64,000 nt of DNA from Bretschneidera sinensis (lineage: Eukaryota; Streptophyta; Magnoliopsida; Brassicales; Akaniaceae). The notes beneath the pieces were generated by a model. The model saw only the letters and a list, made by a program, of their open reading frames with translations. It ran no database searches and had not been told where the DNA came from. The stretch spans positions 16,622,501-16,686,500 of the forward strand of contig CM043705.1 in NCBI GenBank assembly GCA_023935145.1. Reading direction: 5' to 3'. Made by a program: the position numbers and the translations under genes. Below, piece after piece: positions 35,901 through 46,964 of the stretch (its first letter is position 1; each line of letters begins with the position of its first letter).

Positions 35901-37405
35901 CCCAATTTCAAAAAGAAAAAAATGCATGCTAGTGATCAAAATCACTAATCACTAACTAGCTTGCGATCAGCATTCATGCTTATGTATTATCTTGTGATCA
36001 CAGCTTGAGGCCTCATTCTGTTCATATATCGACCAAAAACGTCCCGGTGCGCCCCATTTAGGAGTTTTGTTAACTGGGCGTACGCCCGTGAAGTTTATCT
36101 TGTGATCATAGCTTTTTTTAAAAAGCTTTAAATTTAAAAAAAAATGCAAATTGAGGCTCAAACCCATACCTAAAGGTCATAGATCTTAACCACTAAGCTA
36201 GTGTTCTTGTTATGATATCATTATACTTCATAAATATATATTACATATTATCTAGTTTAGTAATAATTACAAACTATTTAATTAATCACTTACAAGTTAC
36301 AACAATATAAAAATATAAGTTATACTCCATATAATTTATATATAAATATATATTAATATTTATAAAATTATAATTATCACGTTATAAAAAATTAATAAAA
36401 TATTAAATTTTGATAAAAATAATTAATTAAATTTAAATTATATTATTATTATTATTTTATTAAAATTTTAAAAACCCCAACGTATTTAAAAGACTTACGA
36501 AGTCCATGCCACGTAAATAAACCAAACTCACTTCCTGCCACAAGTCTGCGTACTTTTCACGTCCAGTTGATGATTAAATATATATTATACCTCAAAATAC
36601 ATCAAAGTTCAATGCAAATCAGAAAAGAAAAGAAAAGGCATGCAAAAACTAATCCTTTGGCATTTCTAAGCCACTTAAATCTTGTTCGAAACGCAGGATT
36701 TGTACTAATTAAATTTGAACTTCTAAACTTTAGGCACAGTAGACTGTGACTGTAGGCTTCGCCTAACATTTACATCTTTCGGGTTCACCTTAGTTGCCAT
36801 CGGTGCTGATCGCTAAGTCAGTTGCCACTTGCCCGCCAAGTGCATGACTGTCACGTGTGTACATATGGATCTTCAATCAGGTGATTATTTTATATGGACT
36901 TTTCGTTTTATCTTGATATATTTGTGTCAGATTCCAGCACTCATAAAGATAGGACACTTAAAAACTTTAAATTATTGAAAAATTTATGAAAAAATTCGTG
37001 GACTGCAGAAACTTCAAACAGATGTTCCAAGGACAGCGCAGTTTCAGGCACTTGATATGCAAAATCGATTTACATATATAAATAACTTGGCAATTATTTA
37101 AAGATAATATATTTTAAAGAAAATATATATTCCAATTTAAACTAATTCTATTGATCTAGAGACTAACAAGACTATCAGCAAATCTCTAAACATTTAGTGG
37201 AATAAGTAAAATATATAATAGATATTTTAGTCTGGACTAAATGATGAATAATAATTCCTTCCCAAAAGCAACTGATCATCATCACTGAAGTATTCCTACC
37301 AACATAACCAAAATCTAATAATAAAATTACTGAAACCAAACTAACCTGAGAGATACCCCTGAAATTCAGGAAAGAAAAAATTGATCCCAGTCTCCTCCAC
37401 GCCAT
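32941..37405 (-). CDS. LPP: Lipid phosphate phosphatase (PAP2 superfamily, plant LPP family), 8 coding exons
   Basis: Integral membrane phosphatase that removes phosphate from phosphatidic acid and related lipid phosphates. Exons (minus strand): 37346-37405, 35611-35838, 35299-35386, 35085-35194, 34368-34458, 33806-33994, 33648-33707 and 32941-33149. All introns are GT-AG and phases agree, giving 344 aa. The three PAP2 motifs are intact: K142-x6-R149-P150 (KNATGRPRP), P187-S188-G189-H190, and S237-R238-x5-H244-x3-D248 ([12 protein letters not shown]). Hydrophobic segments near residues 44-60, 97-113, 127-138, 194-206, 222-236 and 250-263 fit six membrane spans. The start [10 protein letters not shown] was chosen because this N-terminus recurs in the family. 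A later in-frame Met (35826) gives the short form seen in other LPPs. Length is normal. This is the only intact host gene here and is flanked by retroelements. The exact paralogue number cannot be told. Confidence 0.95.
35987..36114. repeat. Direct repeat pair flanking a GC-rich insert in phosphatase intron 1
   Basis: TTATCTTGTGATCACAGCTT at 35987-36006 and TTATCTTGTGATCATAGCTT at 36095-36114, one base different. The 88 bases between are richer in CpG than the rest of the intron. Confidence 0.75.
36118..36210 (-). mobile_element. tRNA-derived SINE-like fragment in phosphatase intron 1
   Basis: On the minus strand TAGCTTAGTGGTTAAG (36185-36200) resembles a Pol III A box and GGTTTGAGCCTC (36153-36164) a B box, followed by a T-rich tail. 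This is the layout of a plant SINE head. No target duplication was found. Confidence 0.4.
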
Positions 37406-37560
37406 TAATGAACAAAAACGCAGCGATTTACGCGAATTCTTCTCAAATTCTAACAGTAATTTTCTCTTCGAGATGGAAAAGAAGATTAATGTATAATTTA
37501 GATGGACTGAAAGATGAGAGAGAGACTATAATTAGATGAGAGAGAGAGAGACAATAATTA
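37406..37560 (-). promoter_or_regulatory. 5' untranslated region of the phosphatase gene with CT-rich tract
   Basis: Upstream of the start codon the minus strand holds CT dinucleotide runs (plus-strand GAGAGAGAG at about 37518-37527 and 37540-37551), common in plant leaders. A TATA-like ATTTATACTT on the minus strand near 37716-37725 is a possible core promoter. Neither start site nor promoter is proven. Confidence 0.4.
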
Positions 37561-38949
37561 ACCCAATATTAAGGAAAACAAAAGACAATCTTTATCTCCA
37601 CCAACTAAAGAGACCAAAAGAGACCAAAAAAAAAAAAAAGAGAAAATGTAGTGACCAGTGAATTCAAATTTCAAAGTACTGAGTGGCAAATAAGACAATG
37701 ACGAAAAACAAAAAAAGTATAAATGAGGCAAAGACAACAAATTGTATTATACCTCTCAATAATATCTAATGGTATGTATTTTTTTGGATATTTTTTTTAT
37801 TTTTTTCCCGAGAAAAAGAAAAAGGGCACTAATCAAATGGAACCGAGTAACCCAAAAAAAATTTCTTCTCCACAATTATAACCTGCCTTTACAGGTTGCC
37901 AACGGGTGTTTAATTGTAGAGAGAAAGGAAGAGCAGTTTGAATATTATTATCACTGTAAACGATTTGGCGCCTGACGGTTTATTCTCCTGCTAATCGTGT
38001 TGAAGTGGGACCCGAAGAAGCAGATAATGACCTCTCTTGTTTTAACTTTTGAAATAAGATAGAATTCTAGAGATTATTTTAATGGTCAAAACGAGGCCTG
38101 TGTAGGTAAGCAGTCTCTTACCGGTTGAATTTAAGAGTTTTATTTTGAATGTTTCCGGATGCACTATGTTTACTGCTGCGTTGGCCTACGCAAAAGAAAA
38201 AATTCAGCCATGTGAATTCCGCAACGATGTTAAAGGCAAAGAGTCGAGACCAATTGTTTGGATTGAGCCTTAATAAGCCTATTTGTAAACTGTAATGCAT
38301 GAGATATAGCTCCTTTTTGAATGGGGCTTATAAGTCAACTAATAGTATTTATTTGTACTTTATGATCTATTTATTTTAATATTATTGTTTATCAAAATAA
38401 TATCAATCTTGTTGTCTTGGGACTTATATGTCAGTTTTTTGTCTTAATCTAAACACTTATCAAAATTAACATTTTGTTATTTATGGATCACCCTTTAGGG
38501 ATTAATGAGAAAACAAAATAGCATCATGTAACTCTCTTACCTTGATATTTCCGTGTACTTTCTTTCCTGGAGCTCGTTTGGTTTGTTCTTCCTCGTTCTT
38601 TTTTTCTCCATCGTTTGACGATCTTAATGACACCGGCATGCATATATTTAATTTTATTTTGAAATCAAAACTTAAGTATGCTTTCTCTCATGGTTGTTTC
38701 TTTTGTATGGTTTATATTTGTTATTTTAACTCATTTTCGACTGGAATTTGATTGTTTGTGCTCTTTTACTTCATGATTGTTTCTACAATTTATGTGTTAT
38801 GTTGTTTAATTTTTTGGTACTGATTATAGGGCTTCGATTGGGCAATTTGTATGTATGTAATTAATTTCTTTGTTTTTCTTCATCTTCGACTAGAATTTCA
38901 TGGTTTCTACTCTTTTTTTTTATGGCTACTGCATCAATTTCAGTGTTAA
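37561..38949. other. Promoter-side spacer of the phosphatase gene
   Basis: AT-rich. The stretch from about 38690 shares a loose T-rich repeat pattern (phrases like CGACTGGAATTTGATTG...GGTTT) with 41440-41640 on the other side of the solo LTR, so the LTR landed inside a pre-existing repetitive tract. No coding evidence. Confidence 0.4.
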
Positions 38950-39599
38950 TGTAACGACCCATCCCGGGTTGGCCACCCCCGAGACGGTATCATCACATTT
39001 TGAGAATCCCAGCACGACACATATATGCAACCATAAAAATAAAATAAACCAAATAGATATTTTACATCAATCAAATTTTTAAACATTCTATACAACGTGA
39101 AATGCATGAATATTACAAATAAATTTTTCATTTTATTTTTTCCCATTAGTCTGAGGATGATGACACGTACACGGCTTACAGAAAATGATTTCTTTTGAAC
39201 CTCAACTCACCCAACTATTTGTCAAGTCTGCTACCTGAAAATCATTGTACAATGAGGAGTGAGCTTCACAAGCTCAGTGAATTAAATTTACTAAAAGTAT
39301 TCGTTTGCATAAATCGTCTATAAATATTTAATCAATTTATATCTCATACCTTCGATACTAGCACTCTCCTATCATTTCATAAGTCATGAGATTCATTCTC
39401 TATCAATCTCTTCTTCTCAATCATTGGTCCACCTTAAGACCATCAATTTTCTCATAATTACCTTGTAATGAGGTTCACAACATAAAGTCCATCATTTAGA
39501 TGCCATAATTGTCTCTCTCTGTGAGACCAAATCATCTATAAACAATTTTAAAATAACATACTGCACATCAGTATCTCAATAATATTATCATCATAACTA

Positions 39600-40010
39600 C
39601 CTCTTTCAATAATCTCATTATCATAGTTGTCTCTTTTTATGAGACTCAGCCATCATTCACAACACTATACCACATCTCAGCTTTTCAATAATTTTATCAT
39701 CATAGTTGTCTCTTTTTATGAGACTCAACCATCATTCACAACACTATATCACATCTCAGCTTTTCAATAATTTTATCATCATAGCTGTCTCTTTTTATGA
39801 GACTCAGCCATCATTCACAACACCATGCCACATCTCAGCTTTTCAATAATTTTATCATCATAGCTGTCTCTTTTTATGAGACTCAGCCATCATTCACAAC
39901 ACTATATCACATCTCAGCTTTTTAATAATTTTATCATCATAGCTGTCTCTTTTTATGAGACTCAGCCATCATTCACAACAATATACACATCTCAACTTTT
40001 CAATAATGCA
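39600..40010. repeat. 79-bp tandem repeat inside the solo LTR
   Basis: Five near-identical units; CATAGYTGTCTCTTTTTATG starts at 39622, 39701, 39780, 39859 and 39938, each step 79 bases. The truncated relative at 9731-10815 has a single copy. Confidence 0.95.
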
Positions 40011-41159
40011 ACAATAATTACAATGGATGCAATGAAATGAATGCATATAATGGGAACGTCTTCCCACCTGTCGACAGGTTGTTATTATCTTAGATCGGCC
40101 CCTTCCCGGTTCTTTACTTTACAACTTAGTCCCGGTTGCCACGGAATTTTCTAAGCATATACCGGCTGGCACGGTGTCACTTTTATTTCCAGCATATACC
40201 GGCTGTCACGGTTATTTCATTAGACCGGCCTCTTCCCGGTTCTTTTCTTTCTCATTTAATGCATATGTATATGAGTTATGGTATAAAGTATGCATATAAA
40301 CAACAATATAAACACAACATATAATTTCAAAATACATAAATTAACAATCCTGATTATTCTCAAATTTATATAACAAAAATTTCACTAATTACCTCTCATC
40401 CCAAATCACATTAATCATTCATTAAAGCTTGTCAAGATTTACTAAATTTCATCCCAAATCTCATCAAATCATCCATTAAAGTTTATTAAGCTCCACTAAA
40501 ATTTATCTCCTCAAAATTCATATCACCATCTCAACCATAACTCATCAAGAATTTCATTTCTCACTTCTATTATTAAATCAACTCATTTTCCTAATAATAT
40601 TTTTTCTCACATAAAATCCAATATTTATACCATATCTATTCACCCAAAGATTTATCTACCACCCAAACATACTGTAATAATTAAATTTAATATTATCATC
40701 AAATAATTTGATTTTTATTTAGACTACTTAAAGTAAATTCAACTCACCCAATAGCACTTAAAATTACTCGTGGATCACCTCATTGTCTTTCCTGATTCTC
40801 TCAGAAATTCTCCTGATTGTAGATTGTCAACACCTGAGATCATATTTATGTAAATTTTCTAATTTTATTCTTCAATTTGATATAAACCACACACTTGAAA
40901 AATTCCCACTTTAACTTCATTTGAATGTCATAAAAATCATATATTCAAAATAAACACTATGCTATTACCTTTTGATATTGATAGCTTCTCATGATCCTCT
41001 ATGAAATTCCGTAGAAAATTCCTTCAAAATTTTGCTCTTTCAGCATTTCTTTAAGTCCCCAATTGCTTTGAGAAAACACATAAGAAGTTGAAAGAAACTG
41101 AACGAAATCGTTCAGTCTCTTATGCTTGTGCTTATATATATACACTTTTTTTTTACTAT

Positions 41160-41300
41160 TTATCGTACTGCTCACCGCTGACATTTACTGTTCACTGTTA
41201 CTGTTCACAGCCGCCATTCACTATTTACTGCTGACATTCACTATTCACTGTACACTTTACTATTCACAACTGCCATTTACTGTTCACTTCTAATCCTTCA
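41160..41300. repeat. Imperfect ACTGTTCACT-type short repeats near the solo LTR end
   Basis: Words like TTTACTGTTCACTGTTACTG recur with small changes over 140 bases. Confidence 0.6.
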
Positions 41301-42049
41301 CATATATTATTTAAATTTTATGACATATTATTATATTACTTCTTTACCCTTAATTCACGAATACGGGTATTACAATTAATTTATACAATTTTTTGGGTAT
41401 CGATTTATAGAATTTTGAATGGGTTATTGATATGTAACTATTTTTTTATTCTTGTTCTTCAATTGGAAATCCATGGTTTATACTCTTTTTCTTCAGGGTT
41501 GTTGCGTCAATTTCAATGTATTTTTTTCTATTGATTTAGGGTTTTGATTGGGTAATTTTGATGTAATACATTATTTCATTCTTTGTTTTCTTCGCATGGA
41601 ATTACATGCTTTCAATTCATCTTCTTCCTATTTGTTCATTCCATTTCTATGTTTGCTTTTTTCGAATTTTTTTTTTTTCATTTTTTTGGTACTGGTTTGT
41701 AAGTAAATCTCTTTGAGTATTTTTTATGGTCATGGTGGCTTGCTTTCTCTGTGTTTGGTGATTTTTGGGTAATTTCCATGGTGATATCTTGTATGCTCAT
41801 TTTATGGTATTATGATGTTTTCTCTGTTTTTGGTTCCATTTCTCTGTTTATAGTTCAGTTTGCTCATTTGGTTCTCGTTTTCTATGCTCATTTGATGCCC
41901 ATTTGGTATGCTTATTTGCTTTTCATCATGTTCTCATTTCCTCTGTTAGGAAGCTTTGAATATTTTATATTTATTGTCTCTATTTTTTGGTAAAGAAATG
42001 CTACCTATGTTCATTTGGATGTCAAAATGAGATCGATGATCCTATGTTG

Positions 42050-42620
42050 GAATTTTCCTACTTTGTCCTAACATATGTGCTCTTGTGCCTATGATTTCAA
42101 TCTAAACTTGTTGTTTTTGTAATTTTCCTGCTTTGTCACTCATGGTTGCTGCCATATGTGTTCTTGTGCTTAAAATTTCAATCCAAATTGTTTTTCTTTT
42201 GCAATTTTTCTGCTTTGTCACTCATGGTTTCTATAATATGTGTTCGTGTGCCTATGTTTTCAATCCGAACTTGTTATTTTTGCAATTTTCTTGCTTTGTT
42301 AGTCATCATTGTTGCCATATGTGCTATTGTGCCTATGATTTCAATCCAAATTGTTGTTTTTGCATTTTTCATTCTCTGTCACTCATGGTTGTTGCCATAC
42401 ATGTTCTTTTGTCTATGATTTCAATCCAAATTGTTGTTTTTGCAGTTTTCCTTCTTTGTCACTCATAGTTGCTGCTAGATGTGTTCTTGTGCCTATGTTT
42501 TCATTCCAAACGTGTTGTTTTTGAAATTTTCCTATTTTGTCACTCATGGTTGTTGCTATATATGTTTTTGTGCCGAAGTTTTTAATCTAGTCTTGATGTT
42601 TTTTGTAATTCTACTGTTTT
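42050..42620 (+). repeat. ~81-bp minisatellite, seven copies
   Basis: Units start near 42052, 42122, 42204, 42285, 42363, 42443 and 42526. Each has TTTTCCTGCTTTGTCACTC, then TATGTGTTCTTGTGCC, then TTTCAATCCAAATTG. Steps are 70-83 bases. The open frames here (42133-42468) come from the repetition and are not taken as genes. Confidence 0.9.
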
Positions 42621-43020
42621 AGGGAAGGATGGCTGAGAAAATGGAGGGATAAGGGATGACACACATAAAGAGAGTTGTTTCTCATGCATGCATGCCATTA
42701 GGTTAATTAGATGTCTCTCTTATGCATGTTAGGTTTTTTGGAATGGATGGAGGGAGGAAACTTTTAGAAAAGAAAGGGATGAAGGAGGTGTGTCTTATAC
42801 ATGCTTGACATTAGCTTGAGTGAGGGTTTAGGGTCTCTCATGCATGCATGATATTAGGTTGATTTAGGTGTGTCTCATGCATTGCATTAGGCTCGGGCCA
42901 ATGATGAACCCATTAGAATGTCTTTAATTCTTTTCTTTTTTTTTGCATGTCATGCATTGATTTGGATTGGATTTGGTTGCTTTGAACTTGTTTCTGGGCT
43001 TCAAATGGGAGTATTAAGTA
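42621..43020. other. Spacer with CATGCATG words
   Basis: CATGCATGCATG-like words with TTAGGTTGATTAGGTG recur at about 42683, 42721, 42800, 42839 and 42877, an irregular ~40-80-bp repeat. No gene. Confidence 0.5.
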
Positions 43021-43024
43021 CTGA

Positions 43025-43803
43025 CAGCTTTTTCCAGTGTTCGATGGAATTCCTGACATAGAACCCTATCTAGATGGCGACACAAGAGCATCGTGGTCTT
43101 ATAGACCTAAAGGTGATTATTGGGGTTTGTTGTGCCGTCATAGGCTTTGGTGAAGGGCATTATGAAGTGTCAAGGGAGTGGGGTGTCCAGGATCGTTTGG
43201 GTGAAAGGAGAATTTTGAGAGTTAAGCTCATTTAGGACGTTGGTTCCTTGGTACTTGAAGGCTTCGCCTATCTTCTTATCCATCTCTTCTAGCTTTTTAT
43301 CTAGGTCAATATGCTTTTTGGAGACAAAGTAGACTAGAGACTTAGGCCTGTGGTTGGGAGAAGACCTTGTGGTGGACTTGCGATCCGAGGTATGAGCATG
43401 GTGGCTGGAGTTCTGGTACCTCGTTGGTCGAGGGATTTACTGTGACATTTGAGGTTGAGAGGGAAAAACTTGCCCCCTGGAGCCAAGTGCCTAGGTTAGC
43501 CACCAATTGGGTAAGTTCCATGAACTATCCTTGTCTGATTGAGGCATATAGGTTTGCCTGGCCTTGGTGAACCGAGTGGTTTGATTGATATTGTTGATCC
43601 TGTTGTGACCGCTCGCCAAATGGCTCGTTGAGAGTTTGGCCGATTGCGACATGTTCAAGGATGGTTGAGAGTTCTGGACCAGTGCATAGGCCACGACTAG
43701 TTAAAGTCCGAATGGCAAAGGTATTTATAGCAGTGGCAGCGGCAGTAGTGGTAGTGGCGACAGTTATGGCCGTAATACTTTTGGAAGAGTTCTTGGACAA
43801 CAT
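43025..43803 (-). pseudogene. Retand/Tat-like gypsy gag
   Basis: Frame from the ATG at 43803 (MLSKNSSKSITAIT...) to 43525, then FMELTQLVANLGTWLQ after a stop. The capsid part at about 43025-43330 reads LDKKLEEMDKKIGEA, SPFTQTILDTPLP, AYDGTTNPNNHL and VYKTTMLL. These match the gag opening typical of Tat/Retand gypsy elements (PLP..F.MP..YDG..DP..HL..Y). Many stops. It ends into unrelated repeats at 43020. Confidence 0.75.
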
Positions 43804-43828
43804 TGTAAACAGATAAGTTCTTGTTCTA

Positions 43829-43849
43829 TTTTCCCACGGATGACGTCAA
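43829..43849 (-). other. Primer-site region of the Retand-like element
   Basis: Minus strand TTGACGTCATCCGTGGGAAA, close to the TTGGCGCCGTCTGTGGGAA sequence that follows the LTR in these elements, six bases from the LTR end. Confidence 0.6.
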
Positions 43850-43855
43850 TCTATT

Positions 43856-44352
43856 GATGTCGAAAATCTATCAAGCGAATCAAAGAATGTGATAGGATAC
43901 CTGCGCACACAAAGACATAAGAAACCCTAAAGAGTAGCCAAAAGACAGAAGGGGTTGTGCCTTTAGGAGGACTCTTCGATGCTTAAGTCAGTAAACTAAA
44001 GGTTTGGAAAAGCAAAGAACAAGAGAGATGAAGAGTTAATTGTGTATACTTGTAATAATGAGAGCTCATTTATATAATGTTTAGAGGTAGAGTCTATTTA
44101 GAAAAGTAATTAATGATGAGTGTTATAGTAAAATTAAAACTCCCATATACTAGAGTTTTATAATAATACTAGGGTTTCAATAGGTTGGAGTGTTTTAGTA
44201 AGATTAGAGTTTTGTTGTGAGATTATCGTTTTTCCTTTCGCCACATGTAGCCATTTGATTGATTACTTTATCTTGTTTATGAAATTACTTTTTTCCTTGG
44301 GAAGATGTTGCGTGTTATTATGCTACTTGTTAGGGAATTTTCGCGTACATCA
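43856..44352 (-). repeat. 5' LTR of the Retand-like element
   Basis: 497 bp with inverted termini TGATGT/ACATCA (43856 and 44352). Related in parts to 15462-15880. The placement next to the primer site and gag supports it; there is no second copy in the window. Confidence 0.6.
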
Positions 44353-45976
44353 GAGAACTTTGAATAAAAATTCGAGGTTCCTAGTGATTGAATAATATAC
44401 TGACACGTATCATGTTATCTAAGGGTGCTGCCATCAAATCCATTCGAATCATTGTTTAGTTTTCAAATTACTATTTTATTGAAGTCCCAAAATCTTATTA
44501 AGCGGTATTGAATGCCCGATTAAAATAATGGGGTTTTGATTGAGTGGAGGCGAACTCGGCCTAGGGGTTGGAACAAACATTTTGACGAGTAAGCTATTTG
44601 ATAAGCAAACAACTTGGTGGGTAAGTTTTTTAAAGCCATAAATATGGGCAAGAGGTTGTCTCTCACTCTATTCCTAAAACAGAAATAATTGGTCAAGATA
44701 TAGAGTATTACAAACCAAACACCAATATAACTTGTAAAATAAGGTTTTAAACAGATCTAATGGTTGAGTGAATATTGGATGTATTAGGGCTTGGATTGTG
44801 AAATTAAAGAAAGTTTTTACACAATTTTGTCTAAAAAATTATGTATTGTTTGGAAAGAGTTTTCATACAGTTATGTTTAAAAAAAATTGTATATTGTTTG
44901 ATAAAAGTTTTCACACAATTTTGTATTGAAAAATTGTGTATACCACAATTGTGTATACCACAATTGTGTATTATGGTATAGTAGATTTTAACAGTTTTAC
45001 TTTAATAAAAAAGTACCAAAAAAAATATAATAATGATTATTTCGTAAAGATGAGAAAAGAATTGTGACACACCATATTAAAAAAATATTTTATTTTTTAC
45101 TATTATAATTACGTGATTTAATTGAATTTCAGATTCCCAACCATGTCAGATAAGAAACGGAAGAAAAAAACAGTATCAAAGAGATAAACGTAGATAGAAA
45201 CATATACTGTTAATTGAAGAGAGAGAAACAAAATGAAAAAAGAATACCCACACCAAGCAAGTCGCGCTTGGAACTCACGGTAGCCTCACAGCCGTCTATA
45301 TAGGACAACTTTATATATATGTATATATATATGATTAGATAGAATATGGTCAAAGTCTTGGCCTGCCCAATAAAAAGTGGAAATCTAGTCACAAGTAGAT
45401 AGGACTCACCAGTCAAGATCAAATAAGTGTATTCTTATTTGATAAAAAAAAAAAAAAATTTATTCATTTTTCCGTTAATGGGAAAGAGGATTTGGACTAA
45501 CATGTTTATTTTCTTATTCATACCATCACATTCAATTATTTTTGTTTTAATCATCAGATTAATTAAAATCAATTTAAAATTAACATTTTATTTTTAATCA
45601 CTTTAAATTTTATATTTTAAATTAATTTTAATCGGTTTTCAAATTTTATATTTTATTTTTAATCAAAATATAAGTTTATTCACTTGAAAGGGAGTGAGTA
45701 AGAATTACCCAATCGAATTAGAGTATATGTCCTGAATGACAACCTCAATTATGCTTTGTTTGCCAAAAGTAAACAAAGTAATAATGCTCAGTCGACAAAT
45801 TTTAGTCTGGGAAAAGATCAATGGAGCAAGATTATCAATATTGATTGGAAGACCTATATGTAATGATGTAGAGTATGACAATATCATATAAGCTTTTTTT
45901 CAACTATAAGCTCAATATCAAGAATAATTCTTTGTCACAATTATTACCATCAACCTCTTCCACCATTTTCTTTTTT

Positions 45977-46025
<49 letters not shown>

Positions 46026-46032
46026 CATTAAA
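44353..46032. other. AT-rich spacer with microsatellite
   Basis: No gene or element recognised. TGTATACCACAAT is repeated at about 44938-44970. A TATATA stretch lies at 45310-45332, and (AT)n runs from about 45983 to 46022 against the next LTR. The open frames are short and without recognisable domains. Confidence 0.5.
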
Positions 46033-46443
46033 TATAACGATTCATTTCGGGTTGGTCACTCTTGAGATGATGTCATCACTTTTTAAAATCTCAGTACAAC
46101 ATATATATACAACAATATAAAAACATCAATTGAATTATCTACATATATAAATCGCTCACCTTCAATTATTTCATAATTCATACCCTTTAAAAATTCATAC
46201 ATTGAATTCCGAAAGTTTTTTTGTGTATGTTAAATTTCAAAAATAAAATTTATATCATTATTTTTTGTTTTTCTTGAGCTTTCTTCAACTCTCTTAAAAA
46301 TTCTCGTGTGAACCTCTTCAAAATTTTACTCTTTCAATATTTTTTTCAGTCCCCGAGTTTTTACAAAAATAGAATAGTTTAAACTGAAGAAGGAAGAAAA
46401 TCAAACTGAATTTAATAAAATTTAAATAAAAATAAAATAAAAG

Positions 46444-46506
<63 letters not shown>

Positions 46507-46817
46507 TAACCGCCCCGCCACTAATTCTACAACTTTTGTGTTGTAGCTCATGCAACAAATTTCAAACCTTTTGACAACACCTCCAGGTGTTGTCATGTTT
46601 TTTTTTTCTTTCCTTTTTTCTTACCTTATCCATTCATCGTTGTCAATGTAATTTTCTTTTTTTTTTCTTACCTTATCCTTTCATACTGTTCATATGATTT
46701 TCATTTTCAAATGATTATTTTATTTAATAATAATTTTTTTATTATATATTATTTTAATTTCATATCATGTTTATCAAATTACTTCTTTACCTTTACTTTA
46801 AGAACACGAATATTACA
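46033..46817 (+). repeat. Short-form LTR related to the 2.4-kb solo LTR
   Basis: 785 bp from TATAACGATTCATTTCGGGT to ACACGAATATTACA, with TTAAA (46028-46032) and CTAAA (46818-46822) on the flanks. Both ends align with 38950-41374 while most of the middle is missing. It contains (AT)n(AC)n at about 46449-46505. Confidence 0.7.
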
Positions 46818-46964
46818 CTAAAACTAAAGAGTATTATTCATCTTTGTAAATAAAAAAATAAAAATAAAAGACTAGTGTTGACAATTGTATAACAAGCGAT
46901 CACACAAAATAAATTTGATATGTGGATGAACTTGATGATCCAATTGATCCAGATAATTAAGTGT

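Larger units (their letters stand above)
38950..41374 (+). repeat. 2.4-kb solo LTR, TGTAACGACCC family (probably Ty3/gypsy)
   Basis: 2425 bp from TGTAACGACCCATCCC to ACGGGTATTACA, with flanking GTTAA (38945-38949) and ATTAA (41375-41379), a likely degraded target duplication. No primer site, polypurine tract or coding sequence lies beside it, so it is a solo LTR. Relatives occur at 9731-10815 (reverse) and 46033-46817 (short form). The family is suggested by LTR style only. Confidence 0.75.

Noticed and set aside
37175..37345. Open frame continuing after [20 protein letters not shown]
   Set aside because: It follows a GTTAGT donor and loses similarity to the phosphatase family; it is intron.
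39600..40010. Regular 79-bp repeats as CRISPR or centromeric satellite
   Set aside because: No spacers, only five copies, and confined to one LTR.
42133..42468. Open frame predicting a 111-residue Cys/Phe/Val-rich membrane-like protein
   Set aside because: Produced by the ~81-bp tandem repeat; two overlapping frames have the same character and there is no start context or homology.
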